The position numbers and the translations under genes were made by a program. Below, in pieces: positions 25,578-33,571 of a stretch of DNA of 64,000 bases. Positions within the stretch are counted from its first letter, which is position 1. Each line of letters begins with the position of its first letter. The stretch lies in the NCBI GenBank assembly GCA_965119665.1, contig OZ221974.1:930001-994000 (forward strand), given 5' to 3'. A model generated the notes under the pieces. The model was not told the origin of the DNA, did not search any database, and worked only from the letters and a program-made list of their open reading frames with translations. Origin of the DNA: Dialister sp900541485 (lineage in GTDB: Bacteria; Bacillota; Negativicutes; Veillonellales; Dialisteraceae).

Positions 25578-26687
25578 TCAGCGGCCTCTCATGGGTGTCA
25601 CGACATAGCGGTATGCCTTGTCTTCTTCCTGCTCTACCAGCATAGGTCCGCTTTTTTTGATATGGAGATAAATTTTATCGCCTTTGGAATGCTTGATAAT
25701 GTCTTCAATATAAATACAGTTAAATGTAATTTTTACATCGTCACCGTCAAGTTCTGCCGGTATCGTGGTTTCCGAACGACCTATTTCCGGATCTTCTTCA
25801 TACGCTTTAAGCTGACCTTCTCCGAATTCGAAATTGATGGTCTTATAGCTCATATCACGGGAAATTGGGCTGACGAAACGAACGGCTTCTTCAAATTCCT
25901 TCAGATCGAGGGTCGCATGAAGGTCAAAATTCTCGGGGAAAACTCTTTTATAGTCCGGATATTCCCCGTTGATTAAATTCGAAACGAAGTATGTTTCTCC
26001 GAAAGAAAAGGCCACATGCTTGCTTGCCCAAGAAATTTCCACCGTTGCCTCATCATCCTGGGGAAGCATACGAATCAGCTCCAGAAGAACATAAGAAGGA
26101 CAGATGAAACGTCCCGTTCCCGCCGCCGGCTTATCCAAAGTAATTTCTTTGACTGCCAAACGATGGGAATTCGTTCCTACCATGGTAAATGTATTTTCCT
26201 TGATTTCACATAAAATACCTGTAAATAAAGGATTCTTCGAGTCCGTCGATGTGGCAAAGGATACCTGGTTGACCATTTCGGTCAAATCTTTGCAACACAC
26301 ATCGGCATGATAAGCATGGTCGATTTCACTGACCATAGGAAAATCTTCATTTTCCCGGGTCGGAAATTTTGCGGTATAACGTCCTGCTTTAAAATAAACC
26401 GTAGTTTCTCCTTTTTTCTGCTCCATTACGACAGGACCGGAAGGCATCATTTTAATTGTCGAAAGAAGTTGCGGTGCAGAAATGACGACAATTCCTTTTT
26501 CTTCTATGGATGCTTCACAAAATGTAGAAATACCGATGGAATAATCATTGGCCTGGAATTCCGCTTTTTCTCCGTCACAGGCAATGAAGAAACCGTTATT
26601 CGTATTGGATGTTACTTTTGTTTGTGCTGCGCGTTGTACTTTTTCCAATGCGCGGATAAGATCTGAAGTGTTAAATGTAACTTTCAT
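25578..26687 (-). CDS. dnaN: DNA polymerase III beta subunit (sliding clamp)
   Basis: A 369-residue clamp with three repeated domains; recognisable stretches are MKVTFNTSDLIRALEKVQRA, the middle FATSTDSKNPLFTGILCE and the C-terminal MLVEQEEDKAYRYVVTPMR, which forms part of the partner-binding cleft. It tethers DNA polymerase III to DNA. AAAGGAGC lies 8 bases upstream of the ATG. The gene is separated from dnaA by 237 bases that contain origin elements. Confidence 0.97.
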   Translation of the reverse strand: MKVTFNTSDLIRALEKVQRAAQTKVTSNTNNGFFIACDGEKAEFQANDYSIGISTFCEASIEEKGIVVISAPQLLSTIKMMPSGPVVMEQKKGETTVYFKAGRYTAKFPTRENEDFPMVSEIDHAYHADVCCKDLTEMVNQVSFATSTDSKNPLFTGILCEIKENTFTMVGTNSHRLAVKEITLDKPAAGTGRFICPSYVLLELIRMLPQDDEATVEISWASKHVAFSFGETYFVSNLINGEYPDYKRVFPENFDLHATLDLKEFEEAVRFVSPISRDMSYKTINFEFGEGQLKAYEEDPEIGRSETTIPAELDGDDVKITFNCIYIEDIIKHSKGDKIYLHIKKSGPMLVEQEEDKAYRYVVTPMRGR

Positions 26688-26924
26688 GGCAGCTCCTTTA
26701 CTAATACGGGATATACATAAAATAATAGCAGTAGAAGTAGTACAATGTGAATAAGTGAATAAATATGTGAAAACCCGATAGTTTCATATTTTGTTCATGG
26801 TCATATCCCTGTGAATATGTCCGGTTTTTATTCAACGGTTTCACAGAATCTTTATTTTTCCATTTTATTCACAAGTTATAAACAGTTTATTCCTTATAAA
26901 ATTTAAATCGTTTCACACCTGTTT
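26688..26924. other. oriC: Origin of replication, unwinding part (dnaA-dnaN spacer)
   Basis: DnaA-box-like 9-mers: TGTGAATAA (26746-26754), AGTGAATAA (26754-26762), TGTGAATAT (26810-26818) and TTATTCACA (26865-26873). On the minus strand the first box is followed by trinucleotides CTA CTT CTA CTG CTA TTA (26741-26723), which match the DnaA-trio pattern known from Bacillus, and then by AT-rich DNA. This is the likely site of DNA opening. Confidence 0.8.
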
Positions 26925-28406
26925 TCAGCCGTGGCGTTCTATTTTATTTTTTAAAAGTTCAATCGTTTTAACCGTGGACGGATCACGTTGTAAATCCTTT
27001 TCCACCCTTTCGCAGGCATAAAGAACGGTGGAATGATCCTTTCTTTTAAACGCGTCCCGCAGATTCGGATACGATTCGTTAAGGATTTTCCGGCAAAGAT
27101 ACATGGCAATCTGACGGGGAACCACAATATTTTTAGGCCGTCCGTTTCCGAGAAGTTTATCTTTCCTTACATTATAATAGTCGCAAACAACGTCTATGAT
27201 GTAAGGAACGGTGATACGGTGACGGTTATCAAGCGGAATGACCTCTGCAAGAGCTTCTCTTGCCATTTCAAAAGTGATGGGAAGATTTCTGACCCTTGAA
27301 AAAAGAATAAGCTTGTTATAAGCGCCCTCCAATTCACGGATACTCGTATTGATATGACTTGCAATATAATCAACCACATCATCGGGAAGATTGATTTTTT
27401 CTTTTTCCGCTCTTTTATTCAGGATAGCACAACAGATTTCATAATCCGGAGGGGAAATATGAGCAAGAAGTCCGCTGGAAAAACGGGTCTGCAGACGGTC
27501 TTCCAACTCTTCGATATCCGACGGCGTACGGTCACTGGTGAGAATGATATTCTTTTTATTATCGAAAAGAGTATTGAAAGTATTAAAAATCTCTGTGGTA
27601 GACGAACTTTTTTTACCGCCGAAAAATTGGATATCGTCAATCAGAAGATAATCGAGATTTCTGTACTTTTCACGGAAACTCTTATTTTTACCGCTCTGGA
27701 TGGCTTCGATCAGCTCATTCGTAAACGTTTCGCTGGACACGAAAAGAACGGATAAATCAGGTCTTGCGGCATTTACATAATTACAAATCGCATGGAGAAG
27801 ATGCGTTTTTCCCAGTCCGGAAGGACCGTAAATAAATAAAGGATTATAAGAAGAATAAGCCATATCGGGCTCGACGGCGGACTTAGCTACTGCCAGAGCC
27901 GCCTCAAACGCCATATCATTGCAATTTCCTCTTACAAAATTATCGAACGTATTATTTTTATTGACCGGATTCGGATTAAAAGAGCGTGTTTCCTTTGTGG
28001 AAACGGCAGGGCGGAATAAAGATTCCCGGCTTACCTGAGGCTCGATGGAATGAATACTCGGCAGAGAAACTTCACTGACTTCCCGGGCTTCCAATTTGGA
28101 AAAATCGGGAACGGCCGTCTCCGGAGAAGAAAGAGGGACGGGTTTTTCCGTTTCTTCCTTTTTTGCGGTATCACCGGCAATGGAAAGAGATACGGGAGAG
28201 CCTGAAACATCAGAAAGAAACCGTTCCAGCTTATCCTTATAAACCGCATTGATCCATACGGACAGATAAGGCTCGGTCACCATGAGGGTAAATGTGCCGC
28301 CGCTGAAAGAAACGGGATAAATCTGACGGTAAAATTTATCATAATATTGGGGATTTTCTTCCTTAATATAAGAAAGAACCCGTTCCCAAAGTGAAAATAA
28401 ATCCAT
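26925..28406 (-). CDS. dnaA: Chromosomal replication initiator DnaA
   Basis: A 493-residue DnaA. Domain I (about 1-75) is followed by a variable linker (80-145), the AAA+ domain with Walker A GPSGLGKT (194-201), Walker B LLIDDIQFF and arginine-finger region, and the C-terminal DNA-binding domain with the signature FKRKDHSTVLYACERV. It binds the DnaA boxes on both sides of its gene and opens oriC. TGTGAATAA boxes just upstream suggest autoregulation. Confidence 0.97.
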   Translation of the reverse strand: MDLFSLWERVLSYIKEENPQYYDKFYRQIYPVSFSGGTFTLMVTEPYLSVWINAVYKDKLERFLSDVSGSPVSLSIAGDTAKKEETEKPVPLSSPETAVPDFSKLEAREVSEVSLPSIHSIEPQVSRESLFRPAVSTKETRSFNPNPVNKNNTFDNFVRGNCNDMAFEAALAVAKSAVEPDMAYSSYNPLFIYGPSGLGKTHLLHAICNYVNAARPDLSVLFVSSETFTNELIEAIQSGKNKSFREKYRNLDYLLIDDIQFFGGKKSSSTTEIFNTFNTLFDNKKNIILTSDRTPSDIEELEDRLQTRFSSGLLAHISPPDYEICCAILNKRAEKEKINLPDDVVDYIASHINTSIRELEGAYNKLILFSRVRNLPITFEMAREALAEVIPLDNRHRITVPYIIDVVCDYYNVRKDKLLGNGRPKNIVVPRQIAMYLCRKILNESYPNLRDAFKRKDHSTVLYACERVEKDLQRDPSTVKTIELLKNKIERHG

Positions 28407-28620
28407 AAAAAACCATCCTTACATAGTTCACAAGAAAGCTGTTAATTTCCTGTGAATCATTGTGAATAAACGTAATTTTCTGTGAATAAACCAAAAAGCA
28501 TATAAAAAATAATCAGAAAGAATCAGAAAAAATCAGGAATACGATTTTTTATCATCATCTGTGAATAACTTTATTGTACCATTCCAAAATGACTCTGTAC
28601 ATGTACAAGATGTGGAACTC
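28407..28620. other. oriC: Origin of replication, upstream DnaA-box cluster
   Basis: TGTGAATCA (28451-28459) and TGTGAATAA at 28461-28469, 28481-28489 and 28560-28568. Spacings of 10 and 20 bases put three boxes on one helix face. Together with the dnaA-dnaN spacer this makes a bipartite origin flanking dnaA. Confidence 0.8.
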
Positions 28621-28648
28621 TTTTTTTTAAGTATACAATAAAAAGAAC

Positions 28649-28677
28649 TTGCAATTTACAGTAATATTTGTTATTAT
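28649..28677 (+). promoter_or_regulatory. Promoter of the tRNA-Trp/tRNA-Arg operon
   Basis: TTGCAA (28649-28654) and TATTAT (28672-28677), 17-base spacer, 22 bases before tRNA-Trp. Confidence 0.65.
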
Positions 28678-28698
28678 GGTACAGTCACATATGGATAC

Positions 28699-28774
28699 AG
28701 GGGCATAGCGCAATTGATAGAGCAACGGTCTCCAAAACCGTAGGTTGGGGGTTTGAGTCCCTCTGCCCCTGCCA
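28699..28774 (+). tRNA. tRNA-Trp (CCA)
   Basis: Acceptor arms AGGGGCA and TGCCCCT, encoded GCCA end, anticodon stem CGGT/ACCG with loop CTCCAAA, and T-arm GGGGGTTTGAGTCCCTC. Folds as a full cloverleaf. Confidence 0.95.
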
Positions 28775-28777
28775 CAT

Positions 28778-28854
28778 GGCCCAGTAGCTCAGCTGGATAG
28801 AGCACTTGACTACGAATCAAGGTGTCGGGAGTTCGAATCTCTCCTGGGTCACCA
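28778..28854 (+). tRNA. tRNA-Arg (ACG)
   Basis: Acceptor arms GGCCCAG and CTGGGTC (one G-T), encoded ACCA, anticodon stem CTTGA/TCAAG with loop CTACGAA, T-arm GGGAGTTCGAATCTCTC. Three bases after tRNA-Trp; same transcript. Confidence 0.95.
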
Positions 28855-28895
28855 AAAACAGACAGTACCGGAAAAGGACTGTCTGTTTTTATTTA
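28855..28895 (+). terminator. Terminator of the tRNA operon
   Basis: AAACAGACAGT pairs with ACTGTCTGTTT around an 11-base loop, then TTATTT. Confidence 0.85.
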
Positions 28896-28939
28896 CGCAA
28901 AAAGATATATAATGAGAAAAAGAAAAAAGGAGAATTGCC

Positions 28940-29608
28940 ATGGCCGGAACGATTATTTTTGCTTGTCCCACCCTTCAAAAAGAATTGATCCATGCTTTAA
29001 AAGAAGCGGAAAGCAGTGCGGTTCTATACCTTTTACCTGATGAACTCCACAAAAGCCCGGTGCATCTGAAGAGCTATCTTCAAGAAAAAATAGACAGCGT
29101 ATTGTATGCGGACCGGGTTATCATCTGCCCCTCCGGTTGCGGCGGCGGAACGATAGGCCTCAGAGCTACCCATACGGAATTAGTCCTGCCACGGACGAGA
29201 GACTGTCTTGATATACTTTTATCCGGGGATAATCTGAAAGATATTAAACGTCCTAAGCATGGTGTCTTTTTCACGGAAAGTTGGGCAGAATACAGTAAAC
29301 GTTCTTCCATTGATGTGGACAAAGTAATTAGAAGCAAGGGTGAAGAAGAAGGAAAGGCATTTTTAAGAAAATTATATAAAGGATTTGAACATTTTTATAT
29401 CATTGATACCGGAGTTTATGAAATAGAACCGGTCCGTGAATATTTAGAGAAACTAAGAAAAATTTTGGACGGACAAATTGATATAGTTCCCGGGAAATAC
29501 GGAATTTTGAGGAAAATAGCCGCCGGTGATTTTGACGAAGATTTTCTCATTCTGAAAAAAGGAGAAACCGTTCCGGAAAGTTATTTCACCCTGGACAGGG
29601 ACTTATAA
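28940..29608 (+). CDS. DUF1638-family protein
   Basis: A 222-residue cytoplasmic protein. The central CPSGCGGGTIGLRATHTELVLPR...DCLDILLSGD is the conserved core of DUF1638, a family known mostly near corrinoid-dependent methyltransferase genes; its exact function is not established. AGGAG lies 8 bases before the ATG. It has its own terminator. It lies between the intact tRNA-Arg and a decayed copy of that tRNA, so it may once have been brought in with, or separated by, an integration event. Cobalamin uptake genes nearby would fit a corrinoid link, but that is inference. Confidence 0.85.
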   Translation: MAGTIIFACPTLQKELIHALKEAESSAVLYLLPDELHKSPVHLKSYLQEKIDSVLYADRVIICPSGCGGGTIGLRATHTELVLPRTRDCLDILLSGDNLKDIKRPKHGVFFTESWAEYSKRSSIDVDKVIRSKGEEEGKAFLRKLYKGFEHFYIIDTGVYEIEPVREYLEKLRKILDGQIDIVPGKYGILRKIAAGDFDEDFLILKKGETVPESYFTLDRDL

Positions 29609-29614
29609 AGAAAA

Positions 29615-29653
29615 TAAAAAGCTGCGAAAGGATAAGATTCGCAGCTTTTTTAT
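29615..29653 (+). terminator. Terminator of the DUF1638 gene
   Basis: AAAAGCTGCGAA pairs with TTCGCAGCTTTT around an 9-base loop, followed by TTATG. Confidence 0.85.
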
Positions 29654-29667
29654 GTTTGCATCATTTT

Positions 29668-29744
29668 TCAACAGTAGCTCAGCCGGATAAAGCACTTGAC
29701 TATGAATCAAGGTATCGGGAGTTTGAATTTATTTCGGATCACTA
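29668..29744 (+). pseudogene. Decayed duplicate of tRNA-Arg (ACG)
   Basis: Aligns over its full length with the intact tRNA at 28778. The D-arm and anticodon arm are kept (CTTGA/TCAAG, loop now CTATGAA), but both acceptor strands and the T-arm are damaged (TTTGAATTTATTTCGG), and the 3' end reads ACTA. It cannot be a working tRNA. It marks the left edge of an AT-rich acquired region. Confidence 0.85.
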
Positions 29745-29785
29745 AAAACAGACGGTACCGGAAAAGGACTGTCTGTTTTTATTTG
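29745..29785 (+). terminator. Duplicate of the tRNA-operon terminator
   Basis: Same hairpin as 28855-28895 (AAACAGACGGT / ACTGTCTGTTT), showing that the duplication included the tRNA's own terminator. Confidence 0.8.
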
Positions 29786-29895
29786 CAAAAAAGACAAGAA
29801 AAAAGATTACCGGGTGGACGCCCTCCGGAGTCAAAATCCGGCCCCCACCATATGCCCACGCATTCGGGGCTGTCAACGGCGGCGCATTTGTGCGC

Positions 29896-29936
29896 CGTTC
29901 ATCTTGACCGTTGAATGGCTCGGCTGCCTTTGCTAT
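29896..29936. repeat. Direct repeat, left copy, of the immunity-like region
   Basis: Shares 37 of 41 positions with 31541-31581 (core CATCTTGACCGTTGA, then TGGCTCG). It is preceded by a GGCGCA-TTTG-TGCGCC hairpin (29881-29896). Likely remnants of a mobile-element gene end. Confidence 0.75.
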
Positions 29937-30003
29937 CTCCCCCGATAAACTGGAATTTGTTTTACTGAGTTCTACAAACTGGAGGTTTGATAGAAGAACT
30001 AAT

Positions 30004-30531
30004 TTAAAGCAATTCTACATCAATATTTTCAGCCTCAAAAATTTCTTTTACTTTATCAAAATTACTGCTCATTATTGTTGCTTCCTTAAGATTTGGAAAT
30101 TGTCTTATTTCTGAGGAAGTTATGTTATTTAAATCAAAGCATTCATCTTCTCCATCCCATTGTGGAATTATATTCATATACACTTCATTCCCACCATCCA
30201 TGTAGATTTTTTCTACATACTGTGCAAATTCCATTGGAATAGACAATTTTATAAAAAAATTTAGTGCTGGTTCAATTACAGTATAGCTATCTGTATTTAT
30301 CTCTAGTTCTTTATGTTCATCAGCAAAATCATAAATATCAAAACAAGGTTTTAACAAATTCAAGTCATACATCAAAACTTGAATTACTGCAAGTTTAAAA
30401 TTCAGATTTTCAAACTGCAAGATTCCTTCTTCATTATCATTAGGTTCTCTTAAGAACTTTTCTTTATTATTATCTTTTACTTTATTTAATTCAACTTCTT
30501 TTTTTCTTCCAAACAGTCCGAATAAACCCAT
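30004..30531 (-). CDS. DUF6892-like immunity-type protein
   Basis: A 175-residue soluble protein; start at the ATG at 30531, preceded by GAAAGAAGA. After a basic N-terminus (MGLFGLFGRKKE) the body FENLNFKLAVIQVLMYDLNLLKPCFDIYDF and IYMDGGNEVYMNIIPQWDGEDECFD resembles the DUF6892 group, small proteins often found in immunity-gene clusters of polymorphic toxins. No toxin gene is adjacent. Very AT-rich compared with the core genome, consistent with transfer. Immunity function is inferred from family resemblance and neighbours. Confidence 0.7.
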   Translation of the reverse strand: MGLFGLFGRKKEVELNKVKDNNKEKFLREPNDNEEGILQFENLNFKLAVIQVLMYDLNLLKPCFDIYDFADEHKELEINTDSYTVIEPALNFFIKLSIPMEFAQYVEKIYMDGGNEVYMNIIPQWDGEDECFDLNNITSSEIRQFPNLKEATIMSSNFDKVKEIFEAENIDVELL

Positions 30532-30593
30532 TTTTTCTTCTTTCAATTATTATATTTAATAACAATTTAATATTCAGTTAGACAAACTGGGAT

Positions 30594-30923
30594 TTAAAGT
30601 TCTCTGATTATCCATTTAGCTTCTTGATTTTCTTTTGTTGCACAATATCCACAAGGCATTTCTACCAAAGTTCCTATCGAATTATCTAACTCAAATACAG
30701 ACTGTAAAGAAACTAATTTAGCGTCCTCTGCTTCGTGTGTTTTTCCGCATAAGAATTGCCACATACCATCATCTTCATCATGTGATACAAATAAAATTGG
30801 TTCTTCTCTATTTATTACATGACTACATACAATAGCTGCTGTATTTGGCTCATCATAAAAAGGAAATTTCTGCTCTACAATTTTAGCATTTTTATTCTTT
30901 TTTAATTTTTCAAATAGCCCCAT
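30594..30923 (-). CDS. DUF2185 (Imm33-like) immunity-type protein
   Basis: A 109-residue protein; the ATG at 30923 is preferred to a TTG 15 bases upstream. It starts MGLFEKLKKNKN, similar to its downstream neighbour's start. The core AAIVCSHVINREEPILFVSHDEDDGMWQFLCG ... LVSLQSVFELDNSIGTLVEMPCG resembles DUF2185, a domain listed among putative immunity proteins. It lies 62 bases upstream of the DUF6892-like gene on the same strand. AT-rich. Confidence 0.72.
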   Translation of the reverse strand: MGLFEKLKKNKNAKIVEQKFPFYDEPNTAAIVCSHVINREEPILFVSHDEDDGMWQFLCGKTHEAEDAKLVSLQSVFELDNSIGTLVEMPCGYCATKENQEAKWIIREL

Positions 30924-31015
30924 AGTTATCACCGCCAAAAATTCTAATTTGTCGCTTTCTTCATACCCATATATAACAGTTCCATATATCCACCACAGAA
31001 ACTGAAAGTTTTAGA

Positions 31016-31465
31016 TTAGTCCCACACGATTTCCAAACAATCGAAGTTATCTGGAATTGGTGGTACGCACGAATAAGTATTTAATTCAAATGCCTCTATT
31101 GTAATTACTCCATCAGAGCATAGCCATTCGCAATTTACTAATTTTTCTAATTCCGCAGGCAAAATGGTTGTGCAAATCACGATTGTATCTCCTGCAAGAA
31201 CTAATTCTTCTTTCCCATTGTTTTCTACGATTTCTGTATCACCGTGGAGAGCAACACGCACCCATGCTATGTCAGGCATTAACTCAATCTTTTGTAGCAT
31301 ATTTCGTATTTCAGAAAGCGTTGGACGGCCAAATTCCCATTGGTTCGGAGCAATGGAATCCTCCTCTGTGTTTCCATCGAAAAATTCATCAAGCGTTAGT
31401 AATGGCAAGCGTTCTTCATTTTCTTCCAATATTTTTTTGAATGTATTCAACTCTATCATAGTCAT
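31016..31465 (-). CDS. Unknown acidic immunity-like protein
   Basis: A 149-residue, strongly acidic soluble protein with no recognised family. GAGGAG lies 4-5 bases before the ATG at 31465. The sequence shows an N-terminal helix (TFKKILEENEERL), a WEFGRPTLSEIRNMLQKIE segment and a beta-rich C-terminal half (VLAGDTIVICTTIL, EWLCSDGVITIEAFELN). Size, acidity, AT-richness and position among DUF2185, DUF6892 and DUF1877 genes suggest an immunity protein; this is inference only. Confidence 0.65.
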   Translation of the reverse strand: MTMIELNTFKKILEENEERLPLLTLDEFFDGNTEEDSIAPNQWEFGRPTLSEIRNMLQKIELMPDIAWVRVALHGDTEIVENNGKEELVLAGDTIVICTTILPAELEKLVNCEWLCSDGVITIEAFELNTYSCVPPIPDNFDCLEIVWD

Positions 31466-31540
31466 AATTCTCCTCGCAAATCAGAATTAGTTCATTTTAT
31501 CCTCTCCCCGGATTTTCTTGTTTTTCCGTTCTTCTAACTC

Positions 31541-31581
31541 CGCTCATCTTGACCGTTGACTGGCTCGACTGGCTTTGCTAT
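31541..31581. repeat. Direct repeat, right copy, of the immunity-like region
   Basis: 37 of 41 positions identical to 29896-29936. The two copies bracket the DUF6892, DUF2185 and unknown genes. Confidence 0.75.
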
Positions 31582-31606
31582 TTTTTCAACAGGTAGATTT
31601 AGATAA

Positions 31607-32098
31607 TTAGTAAATTGACACTAATACGGCTCTTTCTTGCTCTGCCATTTTCTCATAAAATTTTTTCAAACTTTCAAATGAGGTTCTTAAATCATCTTTA
31701 ATTTCATCAGCTTCTTCTTCGTATTCCCAAATATCAGGGTAAATATCGTTTTGGCGAAACGCACTCATATCAAATTTATCAATATATGTTTCAAAATCAA
31801 GTTCTTGCAACGCTTTTGCGATTTCTTTCACTCTATCAGTTTTCGTTCCAGATATAAATTCTTCAATTTCTTCCCCAGAAATATTAAACTGTCCTACAAT
31901 CGCTTCACTGATTAAATTATCTTCAATCGATTCGCTGGCAGATTTTCCTGTCAGCAAAAAATGAAGTGCGTCCCACATTTTGTCTATATCACAAATTTCT
32001 AAGTTCTCATTTTCCTGCGCTTCTTCCACATCATCAAGGCACACAAACTTTTCTAATTCAGTATCAGTAGTTGACTGATAATTTGCAATCATTCCCAT
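31607..32098 (-). CDS. DUF1877 (YfbM-like) protein
   Basis: A 163-residue protein. GGAGG 8 bases upstream supports the ATG at 32098 over that at 32113. It begins MGMIANYQSTTDTELEKF and contains EICDIDKMWDALHFLLTGKSA, matching the YfbM/DUF1877 pattern 'DIDKxWDxLHFLLTG'. The family is uncharacterised but is frequent in immunity-gene arrays and phage/ICE cargo. It lies upstream of the right direct repeat, so it may have been a separate acquisition. Confidence 0.82.
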   Translation of the reverse strand: MGMIANYQSTTDTELEKFVCLDDVEEAQENENLEICDIDKMWDALHFLLTGKSASESIEDNLISEAIVGQFNISGEEIEEFISGTKTDRVKEIAKALQELDFETYIDKFDMSAFRQNDIYPDIWEYEEEADEIKDDLRTSFESLKKFYEKMAEQERAVLVSIY

Positions 32099-32131
32099 GT
32101 ATTTTTCCTCCATATTTTACTGTATTGTTCT

Positions 32132-32419
32132 CTACTTCCGTCCCCGCTGTGGGTTCGGATTTTTCAGCAAGTCCGACTTCTGTGCAATCTTTTTCAGCCA
32201 CTTCTTTTCTTCTTCGGACAGCTTCTTCAAATTCAGTTTAACCCGCTTGCAGATAAACGCCAGCGACGCTTGCTCAGGGTCGCTGCCCTCTTTGGCGGTT
32301 TCCTCGGCGGTCTGTAAAAAGTCTTCCAGCGGGTTGTCCTCCGGAACGCTGAAAAAATCGTCCTTATGGGCTTCCCGCAGGTCGAGGGCTATCTTGTTTA
32401 TGTCCTGTTTATAAGTCAT
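32132..32419 (-). CDS. Unknown 95-aa protein, perhaps a fragment
   Basis: An open frame rich in charged residues (ALDLREAHKDDFFSVPEDNP, KLSEEEKKWLKKIAQKSD, ending NPNPQRGRK). The probable ATG (32419) lies inside the last codons of the adjacent binding-protein gene, 11 bases overlapping, without a ribosome site. Its GC content is higher than that of the immunity-like genes. It may be the remaining part of a mobile-element gene whose junction with the host chromosome is near 32410. No family recognised. Confidence 0.5.
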   Translation of the reverse strand: MTYKQDINKIALDLREAHKDDFFSVPEDNPLEDFLQTAEETAKEGSDPEQASLAFICKRVKLNLKKLSEEEKKWLKKIAQKSDLLKNPNPQRGRK

Positions 32420-33410
32420 CGGCACGGATGAAATGTTCGTCGCTCATGTCGAAGAGTTTTCCGTATACGGGACCGTAGGCGGCGTTGGCGAGGGCTTTTA
32501 TGGCCCAGCCGCAGTTCTGGTTTCCGCAGTAGATGTACCGGCTCGGGACGGCGACTACGTTGTGGCGGCCTTTCATGGTCTGTACGACCGGATCGGCGAG
32601 AAATTCCCGTTTATATTTGTTTGTTTTTCTCGTGTCCACAGGACGGTCGGCGGAAACGAGGAAGAAGTCGGGGTCTGATTTCAGGACCATTTCTTTGGAG
32701 AGATATTCGCCGTTTTTCAGGCCTGCTTTTTCTATGCCGTTTCTGATATGGGCGAAGGTGAGGTTGGCATCGTACATCGAGCCGGGGCCGCCGTAGCTTT
32801 GCATTTGGGATACCAGGAGGCCTACCGGGGGTTCGGTGTGGATTTCTTTCATTTTTTCTTCTATTCCGGCAAGGTCGGATTTCATTTTGTTAATGAGTTT
32901 TTCACCTTTTTCCGGATATCCGACGGACTCGCTGATGAGTTTGATGGCATCGATGATGTCCTGATGGCTGTCCGGACTGTGGCAGATGACGACGGGGTAG
33001 CCGAGGCTCCGTATCATTTCTACGGTATTTTTATCGATGTAGTCGGTCAGAATGAGAAGGTCCGGCTTGGTTTTCATGATGAGGCCCGTGGAAATCTGGC
33101 CGCCCGGGGGAATGGTGTAACGGATGTTTTTGACTTCACCGGCGATAAAGGAACCCATCGGGTCTTTGGAGAGGACGTTTACCGCAATGAGATGGTCGGC
33201 AGGGACGATGCCGAGGAGTATGGTATCAAACGCAAGCTGGGCGGTAATAATCCGTTTCGGTTTATGGGGAATGTAGACGGTATTTCCTTCGTGGTCGGTG
33301 ACGGTGTATCCGTCAGAGGTGACCGGTGTTTCCGGTTTCGGAATGCCGCAGCCTGTGATAAGGACGAGGCAAAAAAGAAATACGAGTCCTGTTTTCAAAA
33401 ATTTCTGCAT
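32409..33410 (-). CDS. ABC transporter substrate-binding lipoprotein (iron/cobalamin class)
   Basis: A 333-residue lipoprotein with signal peptide and lipobox LITG-C (Cys21). Class III binding-protein features: KRIITAQLAFDTILLGI, SKDPMGSFIAGEV, LIMKTKPDLLILTDY and EMVLKSDPDFFLV. It would hand a ferric complex, heme or corrinoid to the permease/ATPase pair transcribed divergently from 33572. AAAAGGAAA precedes the ATG. The intergenic 33411-33571 must hold both promoters. The 3' end overlaps a foreign-looking frame, so an insertion seems to have landed directly at its stop codon. Confidence 0.9.
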   Translation of the reverse strand: MQKFLKTGLVFLFCLVLITGCGIPKPETPVTSDGYTVTDHEGNTVYIPHKPKRIITAQLAFDTILLGIVPADHLIAVNVLSKDPMGSFIAGEVKNIRYTIPPGGQISTGLIMKTKPDLLILTDYIDKNTVEMIRSLGYPVVICHSPDSHQDIIDAIKLISESVGYPEKGEKLINKMKSDLAGIEEKMKEIHTEPPVGLLVSQMQSYGGPGSMYDANLTFAHIRNGIEKAGLKNGEYLSKEMVLKSDPDFFLVSADRPVDTRKTNKYKREFLADPVVQTMKGRHNVVAVPSRYIYCGNQNCGWAIKALANAAYGPVYGKLFDMSDEHFIRADDL

Positions 33411-33571
33411 GGGATTTCCTTTTAGGGGACAAAGTTTTTATGAGATGACTCATTTTTAATTTATATTTCTATAGTGTATAATAATTTAAATGCTAATCTG
33501 ATTTCAAGTATCATTTTTCCGGATAGTGGAAATGGTAGGTTTTCAAGGTAAAGAAAATGTGAGGAGCGGAC

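Noticed and set aside
29668..29744. Second functional tRNA-Arg
   Set aside because: Acceptor and T-stems cannot pair and the anticodon changed; scored as a pseudogene.
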